Source: Xenoacremonium recifei
Lineage: Eukaryota; Ascomycota; Sordariomycetes; Hypocreales; Nectriaceae
DNA length: 64,000 nucleotides
Assembly (NCBI GenBank): GCA_012184525.1
Contig: WOFQ01000010.1
Span: 310,001 to 374,000 of the forward strand
Direction of reading: 5' to 3'
Shown in pieces: positions 10,466 to 21,553 of this stretch. The translations under genes were made by a program, and so were the position numbers. Under the pieces are notes generated by a model that saw nothing but the letters and a program-made list of their open reading frames with translations, was not told the DNA's origin and did no database searches. Each line of letters opens with the position of its first letter. The stretch's first letter is position 1.

Positions 10466-12167
10466 TTAAATCTCGATAGCAATACGACCAATCCCCCGAC
10501 TGACACATGACAACATTGAAGTTGTCATCTCCTCTGGCAATAGAGCCGTGCCCCTGTGATCAACACGACCACTGACGAGAACTGTCTTACAAGTTCCGCA
10601 GTTACCAACCTCACAACTAGATGGGATATCTCCGAACTCTTTACGAAGGACTTCCAAGAGGCTCTCGTCCTCTCCAACCTTGACTACTTTTCCATCACGA
10701 TTGACGACCTTGGCTTCAAAAGGGTCTCCAGAGATATCGGCTGCGAATGCTTCAAAGTGGACTTCATCCAGGGCCAGTCCGCTCTCTTCCACTGCCATCT
10801 TTGCAGCTTCCATCATTCGGTCAGGGCCGCAAACGTACAGGTGACTGTTCCAAGACATAGTCTTGACGAGATGATCAACATCCATCCTCTGACCCTTGCT
10901 TTTGTCGTAGATAGTGAGGCTTCTCCCGAAATCGTCTAGACGATCACGGAAAGGCAGATCCTTATCCGAGCGAACAGCATAATGAATCTCGCAGTTAAAA
11001 TTAATCGCATGATACAATTTGATGAGTGAGAGAAATGCAGTGATTCCGATGCCACCGATGATGAAAACGTGATTGCTAGCAGCTCCATAAGGCGCGACGC
11101 CGGCTGCGAATCTCCCGACTTGAATGATGTCGCCGACAGCAGACGCATGGAGATATTTGGAACCGCCTCGGCTATTGCTGTCAAGAGCGATTCCCAGTTC
11201 AAACTTGTTCGCTAACTCTGGATCTCCGCCGTCGCCCGCGACAACCGAGTAAGTCCGTACCAGGCCGTTTGGCAGCTTCAATTTCGCGTGCGCTCCGAAA
11301 GGCAGTTCCTCAGCGTCCGGATCTGGTGTCACCGCTTCCAGTACCAGAGAGACAATTCGTGGCGTTTCCATCTTTCGGCTGACAATCTTGAAGTCCTTCC
11401 AGTCTTCTGTTGGTCTTTTGGCCTTTTTCTGTTGAGCCTTGGCGACTCGGTTCTGGAATTGTCCCCTGCTCTCGTCACCCAGGACATCAATAGCTGCCAG
11501 CTCTTGGTTCATCTCGAGATTGTCCTTTTCGCGATGGAGGTACTCCTGCACTCGTTCAACTGTCCATCGGGGCCACTTTCGTTCCACGACTCTCAGCTCG
11601 TCGCCAACATTGACAGTTCCTTCCCGAATCACCCGATAGTACCAACCCGTCCGACTCGTCTGGTAAACTGAGGGCGCAAAGTTCTTCAGGGAAAATCGAT
11701 GATTGAGCTTGAAGCATGGCTGGCGCGGAAGAGACACCTGAAGGAGTACCTCGGGGCCAACGGATATGATGTCGCCGATGCATACGTTTCGCTCGTTCAT
11801 TCTCGCCGTCACGAAGTTCTCACCGAAACCGCCGGGAACGAATCGATCCACGCGGTTCGGATGCAACTCTTGCCAGTCCGGGTAGTGCGATGAGCAGTCT
11901 ATGAATGTGAGTGGCCTGAGAATGTGGGAGTATTCGCGAGCATTACTTACATCCCAATATCGCTTTATCAGGGCCACCATGAAATGTTGGGTCATGTTCA
12001 TCGCCCTCAAGGCCAAGCTTGCTGACCTTCATTGGTCGATTGCACAGTGTCTTGTCGATTCCAGATGTGACTTCAAGCCCCGGCATCTTCTTCATCCTCG
12101 ACGTACGAATTTCGAGGAGTGTGTCCACCTGGAAGGGCTCGTCGAAGTTGATCCGTGACGCTACCAT
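10466..12167 (-). CDS. MOSC domain-flavoreductase-2Fe2S ferredoxin fusion protein, 549 aa
   Basis: Two exons: 12167-11951 and 11898-10466; the 52-nt intron (11899-11950) has donor GTAAGT and acceptor TAG and restores DKAILGYCSSHYPDW in frame. Residues 1-185 are a YiiM-like MOSC domain: GGFGENF, then Cys134 in RQPCFKL, the position of the conserved sulfur- or molybdenum-binding cysteine. Residues about 220-440 form a ferredoxin-NADP reductase-type FAD/NAD module (RTYSVVAGD for flavin, IGGIGITAFLSL and YVCGPDRMM for NAD). The C-terminus is a plant-type ferredoxin with C501-x4-C506-x2-C509 and C537. This is the phthalate-dioxygenase-reductase arrangement behind a MOSC head. It probably passes electrons from NAD(P)H through FAD and the iron-sulfur cluster to a molybdenum- or sulfur-linked reaction; the substrate is unknown. 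Both neighbouring spacers are long and give no functional clue. Confidence 0.92.
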
Positions 12168-13270
12168 CGCGGCGATAAACCAAATTGAACCTGGGCTGAA
12201 AGGGAGAGGTTTGTGAAGAGCTGGCGATCGCTAGTGAGAATATGAAGAAGGATAAGTTGCATAAAGACCGGAGACCCTTTTATAGCCGCTGTTTAGGGCG
12301 TAATCTTGACTACTTTCCCATCCGGGCGAAGCAGTTAAAGCTGATAGGCGGAAGGCGCTGGTCTACAGTCCGTACCGTAGAAATAACACTGTATTCCCCT
12401 TCGCCACCATGTCCGGGTAAGCGCCGAGCAGATGTTTTAGCTGTACGAGGCATAATAAACCGGCAATCCCTTCCAAAAATGCAATAGCAACTACTTGTAA
12501 ATAATCCCGTTCAGACACCCATCTACGAGAAGGCGGACCCTTGGGAGAACAAGAGCTCAAGAGAATGATCGTATAACTCCGCTTGCACTGTGACCTTGGG
12601 GCTTCATGACAAATCTAGAATCAATACAGGTAGAGGATGCCAGCCAGAGATCGCGTAGAACCCTTTCAGCCCCAGGATCGTCCATTGAAGTTATCAACCT
12701 TATGAACGGAATTGCGACATGTCATGATTGTCGTGCTTCAGCGAGAGAGAGGAAGGAGGGCTGTCTTCCACCACACCGGAATTCAGCATGAAGTACATGT
12801 CTTTTGATTCAAATTCGAGTGGAAAACTGCTTCTGAGGAATAACTATTTACTTGGACACAGAATCTTTTGAAAAATGTACATCCCTCCCCGGAGTACAAG
12901 TGCGCACTGTCCCTCATTCCTGTACAGAATTTGTCATCTTTCAACAACAGGATCTGCAGCAGACACGGAGGAGCCAAAAGCCACAAAACTTGCCAAAGGA
13001 TTTCTTAAAACAATTTCAAATCATTCCTTCTTTATGCAAATCGAAAATCCGAGCATTCTCATACGAAAGAGCCTTCCTTTACTTCCCGAGGATGCGGGCC
13101 CGGAAGCAGCCCGTACAGTCCGGGCCGTACTGATAGAACTGTATCTATCTGAGTGGGGCTAGCTTTTTCCCGTCAACTCGAGAAAAACTTCGAGACGAGC
13201 TTCGATGGAACATCTTTTCAGCAATCCTACGAGCAGCGTTCGGGAGGTCGGCGTCCTAAACACGAGCATC
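12168..13270. other. Divergent spacer between the MOSC fusion gene and RRP7
   Basis: About 1.1 kb holding both promoters. No coding frame with a family signature was seen. An in-frame ATG for RRP7 also occurs at 13205, so the last 66 bases could be coding. Confidence 0.5.
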
Positions 13271-14212
13271 ATGGCACCAACGGAAGAAGCAAGTGATACC
13301 TTCGCAATTCTTCCGATCAAAATCCCTGCGACCGCATCGTTCCCCAAAACGGCGCTCCATGAAATCCGAATTCGACGAAATGCGCCAAAGATCCCAACAG
13401 CGAACGATTCCCGAAGTCTGTTCTTGAAGAATATTCCTGCAGACAGCACGGAGCCTCACTTTCGAGCAGTCTTCACAGAGCTTGTCGGGGCCGGCCGCTT
13501 CGAAACGATTGCCTTCGAAGGCGAGACCAAGACCTCACTCCCAGTCGACCCTGCACAGGCTACCAAGTTGATCGGGTTTGCGCGGAAGAGGAAGCTAGGA
13601 GACGTTGAGACTGAAGAAAGGGAGGCAGAAGAGAAGGCTATACAATTGCCCGAGATCTGGACTCGACGGTTACAGAGGAGTGGCAGCACGGCGGTCGTAT
13701 TGCTAGCCGACGAGAAGAGTGTTCAGTTGGTGCTGAAGGCAATTCGCAAACTCCAAAAGACGAAGAATTATCCCACCTGGGGCGAAGGTCTCGCCGACGA
13801 AGTACCCGAACTCGGCTCTGATTGGATTTCATCACACCTCCAACTATCCCGTGTCGACAAGTTGACAACTCAGAGAGCTGTGCATGCTTTCTTCAACGCA
13901 TTCAATCGCAAGGAGAAGGAAGCTGCAGAACTCGCTAAGAGACTTCGCAACGAGCCGGATGATGACGGTTTTGTCACTGTGACTCGTGGTGGAAGAGCTG
14001 CTCCAGCCAGCCGAAACGAGGCGGAGGAAGCGAAACGCAAGATGATTGAGAAGGATACCAAGAAGAAATCCGAGATGAAGGACTTCTATCGCTTCCAGCT
14101 TCGGGAGAGGAGGAAGGCCGAGCAAGCTGCTCTGCTGAGGAAGTTCGAGGAGGACAAGCAGAAAGTCAACGCCATGCGGGAGAAGCGTGGCAAGTTCAGA
14201 CCCGAGAAGTGA
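13271..14212 (+). CDS. RRP7: Ribosomal RNA-processing protein 7 (Rrp7), 313 aa
   Basis: Single exon. The N-terminus (DTFAILPIKIPA) and RSLFLKNIPADSTEPHF are the degenerate RRM-like region of Rrp7; the C-terminal helix from about residue 255 (KKSEMKDFYRFQLRERRK ... MREKRGKFRPEK) is the diagnostic Rrp7 C-terminal domain. Rrp7 acts in the nucleolus with the UTP-C/CURI complex in small-subunit processome assembly and pre-18S rRNA processing. Length and lysine-rich tail fit the family. I chose ATG 13271 (MAPTEEAS) because fungal Rrp7 proteins start close to this SDTF-like block; an in-frame ATG at 13205 would add 22 residues that look like leader sequence. Divergent from the MOSC fusion gene. Confidence 0.9.
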   Translation: MAPTEEASDTFAILPIKIPATASFPKTALHEIRIRRNAPKIPTANDSRSLFLKNIPADSTEPHFRAVFTELVGAGRFETIAFEGETKTSLPVDPAQATKLIGFARKRKLGDVETEEREAEEKAIQLPEIWTRRLQRSGSTAVVLLADEKSVQLVLKAIRKLQKTKNYPTWGEGLADEVPELGSDWISSHLQLSRVDKLTTQRAVHAFFNAFNRKEKEAAELAKRLRNEPDDDGFVTVTRGGRAAPASRNEAEEAKRKMIEKDTKKKSEMKDFYRFQLRERRKAEQAALLRKFEEDKQKVNAMREKRGKFRPEK

Positions 14213-15597
14213 ACCAGAAGGAACCCGCAAATACGCAATCTGGTAAGCTTGTCTGTTCTTTGGGATCTTTTTTTTCCTTGCATGCATGATGACGCCCGCG
14301 GGGCCATCCGAGCACATGAAGACTTGGGCTAGCTCAAGCTCCGACTGTGTGATGCCGAAAACAACCGCGTTACCAAAACAATCTTCTCAAACTTCTCTGA
14401 AACCATGTTAAACGACCTTGCAATTTGATGAACTCTTGTGTCGGCGTCGACACTAATCCGGGTCACAGGCATACTCAAACCACAATGGAACTACCAAAGG
14501 GCTATTCCTAAGGATGATGATCCAACACACCAAACAAGCTTCGATTGGTACATGTGCCAGACGATCATGAACACATCACTGGTGCCATGTCTAAGATATG
14601 ACATGCTGGCTCAGGGCTAGTGCTTCGCAACTTTACGGTCAGATAAGGATCATGAACCCAGGTCTGCCCCGCCATGACAAGGAGCACCCGGAATACACCA
14701 GAATAATCTGGAGGAACTATTCTCGTTGAGGAGCTCCGTCTGCGAAGGGGATACGAGTCGAAATCTGGATGGTGGAGGTTTCTAGAGCCCGCTCCAGGTG
14801 TCTGCCGCTCGTACGGTATAACACTGATCAATAAACTGTGATACCCATGACATCGTCATTAGCTATAGACGTGTATGAATTATACCTGCTTAAAGTTATG
14901 ATCTTGACAGAGGCTTGATTGAAACAACCCAGCATAGACCTAAGTTATTTCTCTTGGAATAGATGTTACTCTGCGTTGTCAACAAAGCTCCCGGCTAGAA
15001 ACAACATTAATGTTGGTACGTGTCTTTAGTTCACTCGGGAGGGGCAAAGAACTTCGTGTAGTCCCCCTTATGGTCACCGCCTAGTGGGAAGGAAGGCAAC
15101 GTTTTCGACCCATTCTGCGACCGGCTTTGGGGTGTTTTGTATTTTTCTTGACGCTGTCTTCAGACGAATCGACCGGCAGAATGGGGGTTGATGTGACGAC
15201 CTAGGAGACGGAGCATCACCAGTCTGACGACAGCAAGTAAACCCGCCTCTTTACGCCTTACAAGCAGAGCCAAGTGGCCATGCATTCGCAGACGACAAAT
15301 TGGAAGAAAAGCCCACTCCTAGGTGCAGATAAAAATGTACCAAAGCCGTTGAAAAAATCCAGGGTCTTCCTGGTCATTTCTGTAGGGTAGTGGGGAATGG
15401 CGCCGCCTTAGTCATCCGAATGCTGGCATTTGTTTACTCGGCCCCCCCATAGCAACCAACCCAAACAAATGGTAAGCCGAGCATCTATTATGCGCTATCC
15501 CGCGCAACGCCAGACCTGATTTTGGAAATCTCAATTCCGGGCGCTCTATGACAGGCGAAACTCGTGCTTCAGTTGGACAACCCTTTTCCAGCTCAGC
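14213..15597. other. Intergenic region
   Basis: About 1.4 kb between two plus-strand genes. Nothing beyond simple UTR/promoter sequence was seen; no frame longer than about 90 codons on either strand. Confidence 0.5.
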
Positions 15598-17823
15598 ATG
15601 ATTGACACAGACAACCTCCGCACAGCGTCGCTGTACATCAACAACCAGCTGCTGTCGCGAGGACTTTTGCGCGATGGCCAGAGCATCGACTTCTCGAATC
15701 CCGGATATGGGGATGACGACGTCGCGGCGACGATGGGTCGCATCATGAGCGTGGTGAATGATCTAATTCTGCGGCGCGATGTATGTGCAGCTTCATCTTG
15801 CTTCAGAGTCAACAGCATGCTAATTTATCTCCAGCGCGACGCCGAACATCGCGAATCGCTCTCAGCCTCGATGCGGACGCTGCGCGCCGAGAACCTCAAA
15901 CATACCAACGATATCGTACGACTGACGGAGAGGCACGTTGACGCGAAGCGAAAGCTCGACATCGCAGAGGCGTCTGAGGCCTCGCTCCGAACCCAGATGA
16001 AGTCAGCCGATGCGGCAATGCGCGGGCTGAAGGACGAGCTCATCCGCACAAAGGGCTTGGTCTCTCAGGCCCGCGCTGCGTGCGCTACCGAAGTTCGCAG
16101 ACGTGACCGACAGATCGATACCCTCAAGAAGCAGCTTGGAGAGGCTGGTCGAGCACGAGGTTCTAGAGGCAACCCCGCGATAACCACCATCAACGTGGTC
16201 GGCGACTTTGGCGAAGAGAAGAACTCGCCAGCCCGAGGAGCAAACATCGACTCGGACGAGTATAGCCTCCGGAACGAGACGAACGCTTTCCTCGCCAACT
16301 TGGCTCAGAACCTTAGCGAGGAGAACGAGACGATTCTGAATGTCATGCGACACACAATGCAGCAGTTACGAAGCATGAGCGGATGGAATGCAAATGAGAG
16401 CGAAGATTCCCTGGTTACCAGGCAATCAAGCTGGCAAGAGATGGCCTCTGAGCTGGACTCGGTCTTGGATCACATGAGAACCATTCTTACGAACCCATCA
16501 TTTGTTCCGATTGAAGAGGTCATGGTGCGCGAGGAGGAGATCAACCGCCTCAAGGACGGCTGGGTGAAGATGGAGAATCGCTGGACAGAAGCAGTGCACC
16601 TCATCGACGGCTGGCGAAAGCGGATGGCGGCAAGCGGAAGACCAGTCTGCGATGAAGAGCTGCAGATGGGATTACGGCTGAGCCCCGTCCGAGTGAAGGA
16701 CGTGGAGGAGACGAGACAGGGCCTTGGGCTCCGACTCTCTGCCGTTGCTGAGGAGGAGGAAGAGGAGGATATGCCGGAGCCTCTCCAGTCTCCCTGCCCA
16801 CCGCCTTATGGTTCGCCAGGCATGGAACACAACGAATCCTATGACCCTCAGGAGGAGAGCGAGGATGATTCCAACTTCGACGAACATGTGCCGGTGGAGG
16901 AGTACGACGTGGAGGAGCCCAATGTGCAGATCCTCCAGCAGTCGACTGCCATGTTCCCCTCGTCTCTGGAGTCGTCACCACTCCCCGAGCCTCCGCAGTT
17001 GAGCCCTCTGAAGGATTCTTTCTCTGCTGGAAACCGGCGCTCTCTCAAACTCGACAAGCCCCTTAAGAAGCCCGTCGACTTCACGACCATTGTTGAGGAG
17101 AACACGTGGGATCTTGCAGCCGACGCAGCGCCATTACAGCCGTCGCCTGCAATCTCGCGGAGTGTCCAGCCGTCTCGACCCAGGACTGCTGAGAACGCTT
17201 GGGAGAATGAGGGTAGAGATCGTGTTTCATCTGCTTCATCCCTAGACGAAGTTTTGCTCGTCAAGTCACCCTCGGAGCCACCACCCGCAAGAGAAAGAGA
17301 GTCGCCCAAAGCACAATCGCCGCGACGGCGACAACAAAGCCCTGAGCTTACCTCTGGCCAATCTGGCCGTCGCTCCGGGCCCCAGGAGACTCCTCAGCGA
17401 TCACCACGACGTGGCGCGTCTCGTCTTCCCCTACCTCGCAACGCCGAAGCCGCTCCGCAACAGAGTCCATTGACCATGGCCACTATTGCAGCCAAACTTG
17501 CCGCATCCGAGCGAGAAGCAGATGCCGCCCGAGTCCGCGCAAAGCTCAAGGCTGCTCGGGGCGCCCGCGGCGCGAAGAAGCCGACGCTGGCACCAGCCGC
17601 AGAACCAGAGCCGGAGCGATCAGAGATGCGAGAGTCGAAGGAAGAGAGCCCGAATCTGGAGGATGTCGACCCCGTTAAGCACGACATGACACCGGCGGAT
17701 GACCAGCTGAAGCCAGCCAAGCGGAGAAGAGATCACAGACAGAGCAAGAACGCTTCGAGACGGCGGAGCACCTTGAGCCCATGGGAGCTGGAGAGCCTGA
17801 TCACGGGGTCCGTGGCGCAGTGA
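15598..17823 (+). CDS. tinA: TinA/ADIP-like coiled-coil protein (NIMA-interacting family), 723 aa after splicing
   Basis: Two exons, 15598-15780 and 15835-17823. The 54-nt intron has donor GTATGT, a GCTAAT branch-like box and acceptor CAG; being a multiple of three with no stop, it reads through as 18 spurious residues if left in. The N-terminus (TASLYINNQLLSRGLL) and the coiled coil (about residues 62-185) match the ADIP (afadin- and alpha-actinin-binding) family, whose Aspergillus member TINA binds the mitotic kinase NIMA and sits at spindle poles. After the coiled coil a helical segment (about 240-350) is followed by a long disordered Pro/Ser/Glu-rich tail ending in basic RRR clusters. Likely role: spindle pole or microtubule-organising centre scaffold in mitosis. 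Family fairly sure from the N-terminus; function by homology. Confidence 0.8.
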   Translation: MIDTDNLRTASLYINNQLLSRGLLRDGQSIDFSNPGYGDDDVAATMGRIMSVVNDLILRRDVCAASSCFRVNSMLIYLQRDAEHRESLSASMRTLRAENLKHTNDIVRLTERHVDAKRKLDIAEASEASLRTQMKSADAAMRGLKDELIRTKGLVSQARAACATEVRRRDRQIDTLKKQLGEAGRARGSRGNPAITTINVVGDFGEEKNSPARGANIDSDEYSLRNETNAFLANLAQNLSEENETILNVMRHTMQQLRSMSGWNANESEDSLVTRQSSWQEMASELDSVLDHMRTILTNPSFVPIEEVMVREEEINRLKDGWVKMENRWTEAVHLIDGWRKRMAASGRPVCDEELQMGLRLSPVRVKDVEETRQGLGLRLSAVAEEEEEEDMPEPLQSPCPPPYGSPGMEHNESYDPQEESEDDSNFDEHVPVEEYDVEEPNVQILQQSTAMFPSSLESSPLPEPPQLSPLKDSFSAGNRRSLKLDKPLKKPVDFTTIVEENTWDLAADAAPLQPSPAISRSVQPSRPRTAENAWENEGRDRVSSASSLDEVLLVKSPSEPPPARERESPKAQSPRRRQQSPELTSGQSGRRSGPQETPQRSPRRGASRLPLPRNAEAAPQQSPLTMATIAAKLAASEREADAARVRAKLKAARGARGAKKPTLAPAAEPEPERSEMRESKEESPNLEDVDPVKHDMTPADDQLKPAKRRRDHRQSKNASRRRSTLSPWELESLITGSVAQ

Positions 17824-18093
17824 GAGAGACCTGCGCTGTTCTAATGACTGGATGAGCTTTGAGAGGGTTGGCATTGTCGATATGAACCGCTTTTTATGTA
17901 GACCAAGCACGCGTATCTGGCCGGCGTTTAGGTGTGATTAGAGCGTCTTCGTGAGCTTGAGTAGGAGGTTTTAATTGCCTTTCAGAATCATGATATATCT
18001 TTTTCTCCTTCAAGACTCGAGCTACTTTCCTAGCGCAAGATACCCAAGAGTTGAGAGGTCTAAGCTAATAACAGGGCTTAACTAAGAAAGTAT

Positions 18094-19161
18094 TTATTCG
18101 ACCTGGACGACATACTTGACACCCGAAGCCTGGTCTCTGATAGCATCCAGAGCAGCATTTACCTTGTCAGCATGCAGACCCTCCACAACCTTGTAGGATG
18201 GAGCGACGATTTTGCCCTCGGCCAGCCACTGAGGGAAGCCCTTGCGCCAGTTGGCGTACAACTCTGGGTAGAAAGTATACGCCCCATGGATTCCCGTCAC
18301 AACAATGTTCTTCTCCTTCAACTCCGTCGCCTCTTCTTCCTTGAGACGTGTCCCTGCCGAGAGCAGTGAAACAATCTTGCCGCCTTTGTGGCCCATGATG
18401 GCTCCAGCGAGCTCAAGGGAGTAGATGCTGTAGCAGTCCACGACATGTTGGAGATCGTCCCCAACAATCGCCTTGATAGCGTCTGCGGGCTTCTCTGTGT
18501 TGCGGTCTATAAGATGTGTTGCACCGTAGGAGCGCAGCTCGTCGAAAGACGCAGGTGAAGATACAGTGACAATGGTCTTCACCCCTGCAATGCGCGCCAG
18601 CTGGACCACGAACTTGCCGACACTCGTGCCAGCAGCAAGCACAACAATCTTCGACGAGGAAAAATCACACGACGCAGCCTCCTCGCTGTCCGGGAAAGGG
18701 ATCCCGAACCCCGCCTCCTTGTCAAACACCGCAGCACCCGCAGTAAAGGGGTTCAAAGCCATCATCGCCGCCTGCTGCAACCCAACACCACCCGGCACCT
18801 GAATCAGCAACTCCCCCTTACTCAACGCATACTCCTTCAAGCCGCCACTCATCGGCCTGCCAGGGTAATTCTGACAAAACACCCGCGAGCCTACCGGCGG
18901 CCACGACTCATCGACAGCGCCCGGGCCGTAGCTGAGGACCGTGCCGGACAGCTCGAGGCCTAGAACGGCGGGAAGCACGGTGGCGATGTTGAGGACGCCG
19001 AGGTCGCGGAATTTGAAGTCGAGCGGGACGAGGCTTGTGGCGGAGATTTTGATGAGGGCTTCGCCTTCGGAGGGTTGGAGGACGGGTTCGGTGCCTTGGA
19101 TAAGGGGCTGGCCGACTTCCTTGAGGAGGATGGCGGTTTGAGTCTTGGGGAGTTGGTCCAT
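18094..19161 (-). CDS. Medium-chain dehydrogenase/reductase, quinone-oxidoreductase/enoyl-reductase type, 355 aa
   Basis: Single exon with full family length. An N-terminal GroES-like domain (about 1-150; ISATSLVPLDFKFRD, GLELSGTV) is followed by a Rossmann domain with KIVVLAAGTSVGKFVVQLA as dinucleotide-binding loop and a C-terminal substrate lobe. The usual catalytic-zinc cysteine at the N-domain is replaced (SLVPLD) and no four-cysteine structural zinc loop is present, which points to the zinc-free quinone oxidoreductase or trans-enoyl reductase branch rather than a classical alcohol dehydrogenase. It would use NADPH to reduce a conjugated double bond or carbonyl in the cytosol. No polyketide synthase is nearby, so a secondary-metabolite role is not supported. 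Its stop lies 270 bases from the tinA-like stop (convergent genes). Confidence 0.92.
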   Translation of the reverse strand: MDQLPKTQTAILLKEVGQPLIQGTEPVLQPSEGEALIKISATSLVPLDFKFRDLGVLNIATVLPAVLGLELSGTVLSYGPGAVDESWPPVGSRVFCQNYPGRPMSGGLKEYALSKGELLIQVPGGVGLQQAAMMALNPFTAGAAVFDKEAGFGIPFPDSEEAASCDFSSSKIVVLAAGTSVGKFVVQLARIAGVKTIVTVSSPASFDELRSYGATHLIDRNTEKPADAIKAIVGDDLQHVVDCYSIYSLELAGAIMGHKGGKIVSLLSAGTRLKEEEATELKEKNIVVTGIHGAYTFYPELYANWRKGFPQWLAEGKIVAPSYKVVEGLHADKVNAALDAIRDQASGVKYVVQVE

Positions 19162-19898
19162 AATGGTTTAGGGGTTGTAGAGAATAATGAGGTTTGGATT
19201 TTTGCCTTTGATGTGTAGTCCGGGAGTAATGAATCATGAATTCACCTTCCCATCACTCAACTTATATACTTTTCCCATCTCAAGATTTCTAACAACACTC
19301 ACCGGAGTCGGCTTCACTTTTGGCAAAGGATCACGAAGGATCATGACAGCCTAGCCGGACTTAACAGTAATTGTCATCTGAGTCCTATATACTTCTTCTG
19401 TTCATGATGTTGTGCTGGGTCGTTGCGGCTCAAAAGGGAGCTAAACTTCGGGGTCCGGTGTGATTGGGGATGCCGGGACCGATCCGTGAAAACCGGGGCC
19501 GCCGGAGGGACTTTCTGCCCACCATTCCAGTGGAAATCGGATGAAATCATTCCGCGAGAAGTCAAGCACGTACATTGGAAATGAAAAGTAAATTGAATAA
19601 GACAGGCTCATGCATGCTCGATGAAATATGAGGTACTTCGTAGAGTTTCTTGGATCACTTTCCTAACATGACTGTCGACGAACGGATACATCTTGGACCC
19701 TTTATATGGCTTCATAGTGTTCACGTGGACAGTGTAAAACAAATTCGTCGTATCCGGTCATCATGACCAAGGGTTGTTGAGAATTTATGTACTACTCGGT
19801 TGTTCTAGTAGTCATCTCTATGAAGGATCGCTAAACTACATGAGGGAATCCACCTCAGCATGCCAATAATCTACCCAGCCATAACCCATAAACTCCAT
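19162..19898. other. Spacer upstream of the MDR gene and downstream of glutamine synthetase
   Basis: About 0.7 kb. Contains the MDR promoter and the glutamine synthetase 3' UTR; no gene or notable repeat seen. Confidence 0.5.
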
Positions 19899-21553
19899 TT
19901 AAGACATAGCGTACTGAAGGAGAACCTTGGTGACACGGTAAGGGTCGGCGTTGGAGGCGGGACGTCGGTCCTCGAAGTAACCGTAACCCTTGGCGGCGCA
20001 GTCACGGGGAATGCGGATGGAGGCACCACGGTTGGCAACACCGTAGCTGAACTGGTCAATGGAGCCAGTCTCGTGTCGGCCAGTCAGGCGGAGCTCGTTG
20101 TCCTCGCCGTACTCCTTGATGCAGTCGGCGTGGTGGGGCTCGAGCTTCTTGATGGCGGCCTCGATGGCCTTCATGCCACCCTCGACACGCATCTCCTTGG
20201 TGGAGAAGTTGCTGTGCATACCGGCACCGTTCCAGTCACCGGGCATGGGCTTAGGGTGCACGGAGACCTTGGCGCCGAAGTCCTCAGCAATTCGGGCAAG
20301 GAAGAAACGGGCAACCCAGAGGTGGTCACCCATCTCAATGCCCTCGCAAGGGCCGACCTGGAACTCCCACTGGGCGGGCATGACCTCGGCGTTGGTGCCA
20401 GAGATCTTGATGCCGGCGTCTGGGTGGCTTGTTAGTAACTGTCAAGTGGCGGATTTGGATTTGGTAACTTACAAAGGCAGGCCTTGTAGTGGGCCTCGAC
20501 AATGTCACGCTGGACAACCTTGCCGGTACCGACACCACAGTAGTACTCGCCCTGAGGAGCAGGGAAACCGCGCTGGGGCCAGCCGTAGGGGCGGTTGTCG
20601 AGGTCGAGCAGGGTGTACTCCTGCTCAAGACCGAACCAGGGCTCGTGGTCGGCAAAGGTCTCCATGACCTTCAGGCAGTCATGGCGGTAGTTGTACTTGT
20701 TGGGGGTGCCGTCGGCGTTCCAGCACTCGGCGAGGACGATGATGTTGGGGGAGCCCCGGAAGGGGTCGGGGAAGACGGCGCAGGGTCGCAGGTAGACATC
20801 CGAGTTGTCGCCGGGGGCCTGCTTGGTGGAGGAACCGTCGAAGTTCCAGACGGGGAGGTCCTCGGGCTTGTAGTCCTTCTCCTCGAGAGTCTGCGTGGGA
20901 TAGTGGTTAGCGACTGTTTCCTTTGAGAACTGCGGCTTGACTCTTCACGGCTGATGTTCGGCCGAACCGACCGTCATCGTCACCGGCCACCCTCTCCGGC
21001 GGATCGGAGCTTCCACCCCACCAAGTGGGCTGCAAGCATCCGGCTATTTTCGGCGGTTATTGGCCAGAGCACCCGGACGACGCCAGAAGCGGTATCGTCA
21101 CGTGGCGGCTCAGCCAACATTCTGCGCCAGCCCAGATCCCGGAGAGCGATGACGGTGACGTCCGGCCGGAGGCGAAGAAAGCCGGTGGCCTCAGGCCCCA
21201 TCATGACCATGAACCATGACGGAGCGGGTCGGAGGCCAGCCAGGGAATTGAAGAAACAAGGAGGACTCACTCGGGACTTGGATCGGGTCTCGCCGTCAGC
21301 GTCAACCCAGACGTACTCGGCCATGATCTTGCCCTTCTGGTCGAGCTTGAGATACTTCATGAGCTGTGGTCTCATTGTCAGCAACGGCCGCAACGCTGTG
21401 CCCGCATCGGCGCGGGGGAGGGGGAGGGGCAGGGGCCCCTGTAGAATTCGCGTACGTTCTCGGTTCGAGAGATAACATTGTCTTGACTAGGCTGATAAGA
21501 GATTGTCAGTGGGATGGTCCTGATAAGAGCAATGGAGGGGAGCTGCTCACCAT
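19899..21553 (-). CDS. gln1: Glutamine synthetase, 356 aa, five exons
   Basis: Exons 21553-21551, 21491-21456, 21363-21271, 20890-20473 and 20419-19899; introns 59, 92, 380 and 53 nt. The first coding exon is just the ATG; splicing to the acceptor at 21492/21491 gives MPSQDNVISRTENLMKYL in perfect frame with the body. Glutamine synthetase signatures are present in order: WNFDGSST, FGLEQEYTLLD (metal-binding glutamates), KPMPGDWNGAGMHSNFST (ATP/glutamate site) and NRGASIRIPR. Length is normal for the eukaryotic octa/decameric enzyme. It condenses glutamate and ammonium with ATP to glutamine in the cytosol and is central to nitrogen assimilation. GATA motifs in intron 1 and upstream (see separate entry) fit control by an AreA/Nit2-type factor. 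Identity essentially certain; the ATG-only exon is inferred. Confidence 0.97.

Noticed and set aside
19860..20926. Long plus-strand ORFs opposite glutamine synthetase
   Set aside because: Antisense shadows of strongly codon-biased exons; Val/Gly/Leu-rich composition is typical of such shadows. The same holds for 43362-43817, 45457-46353 and 47873-48553.
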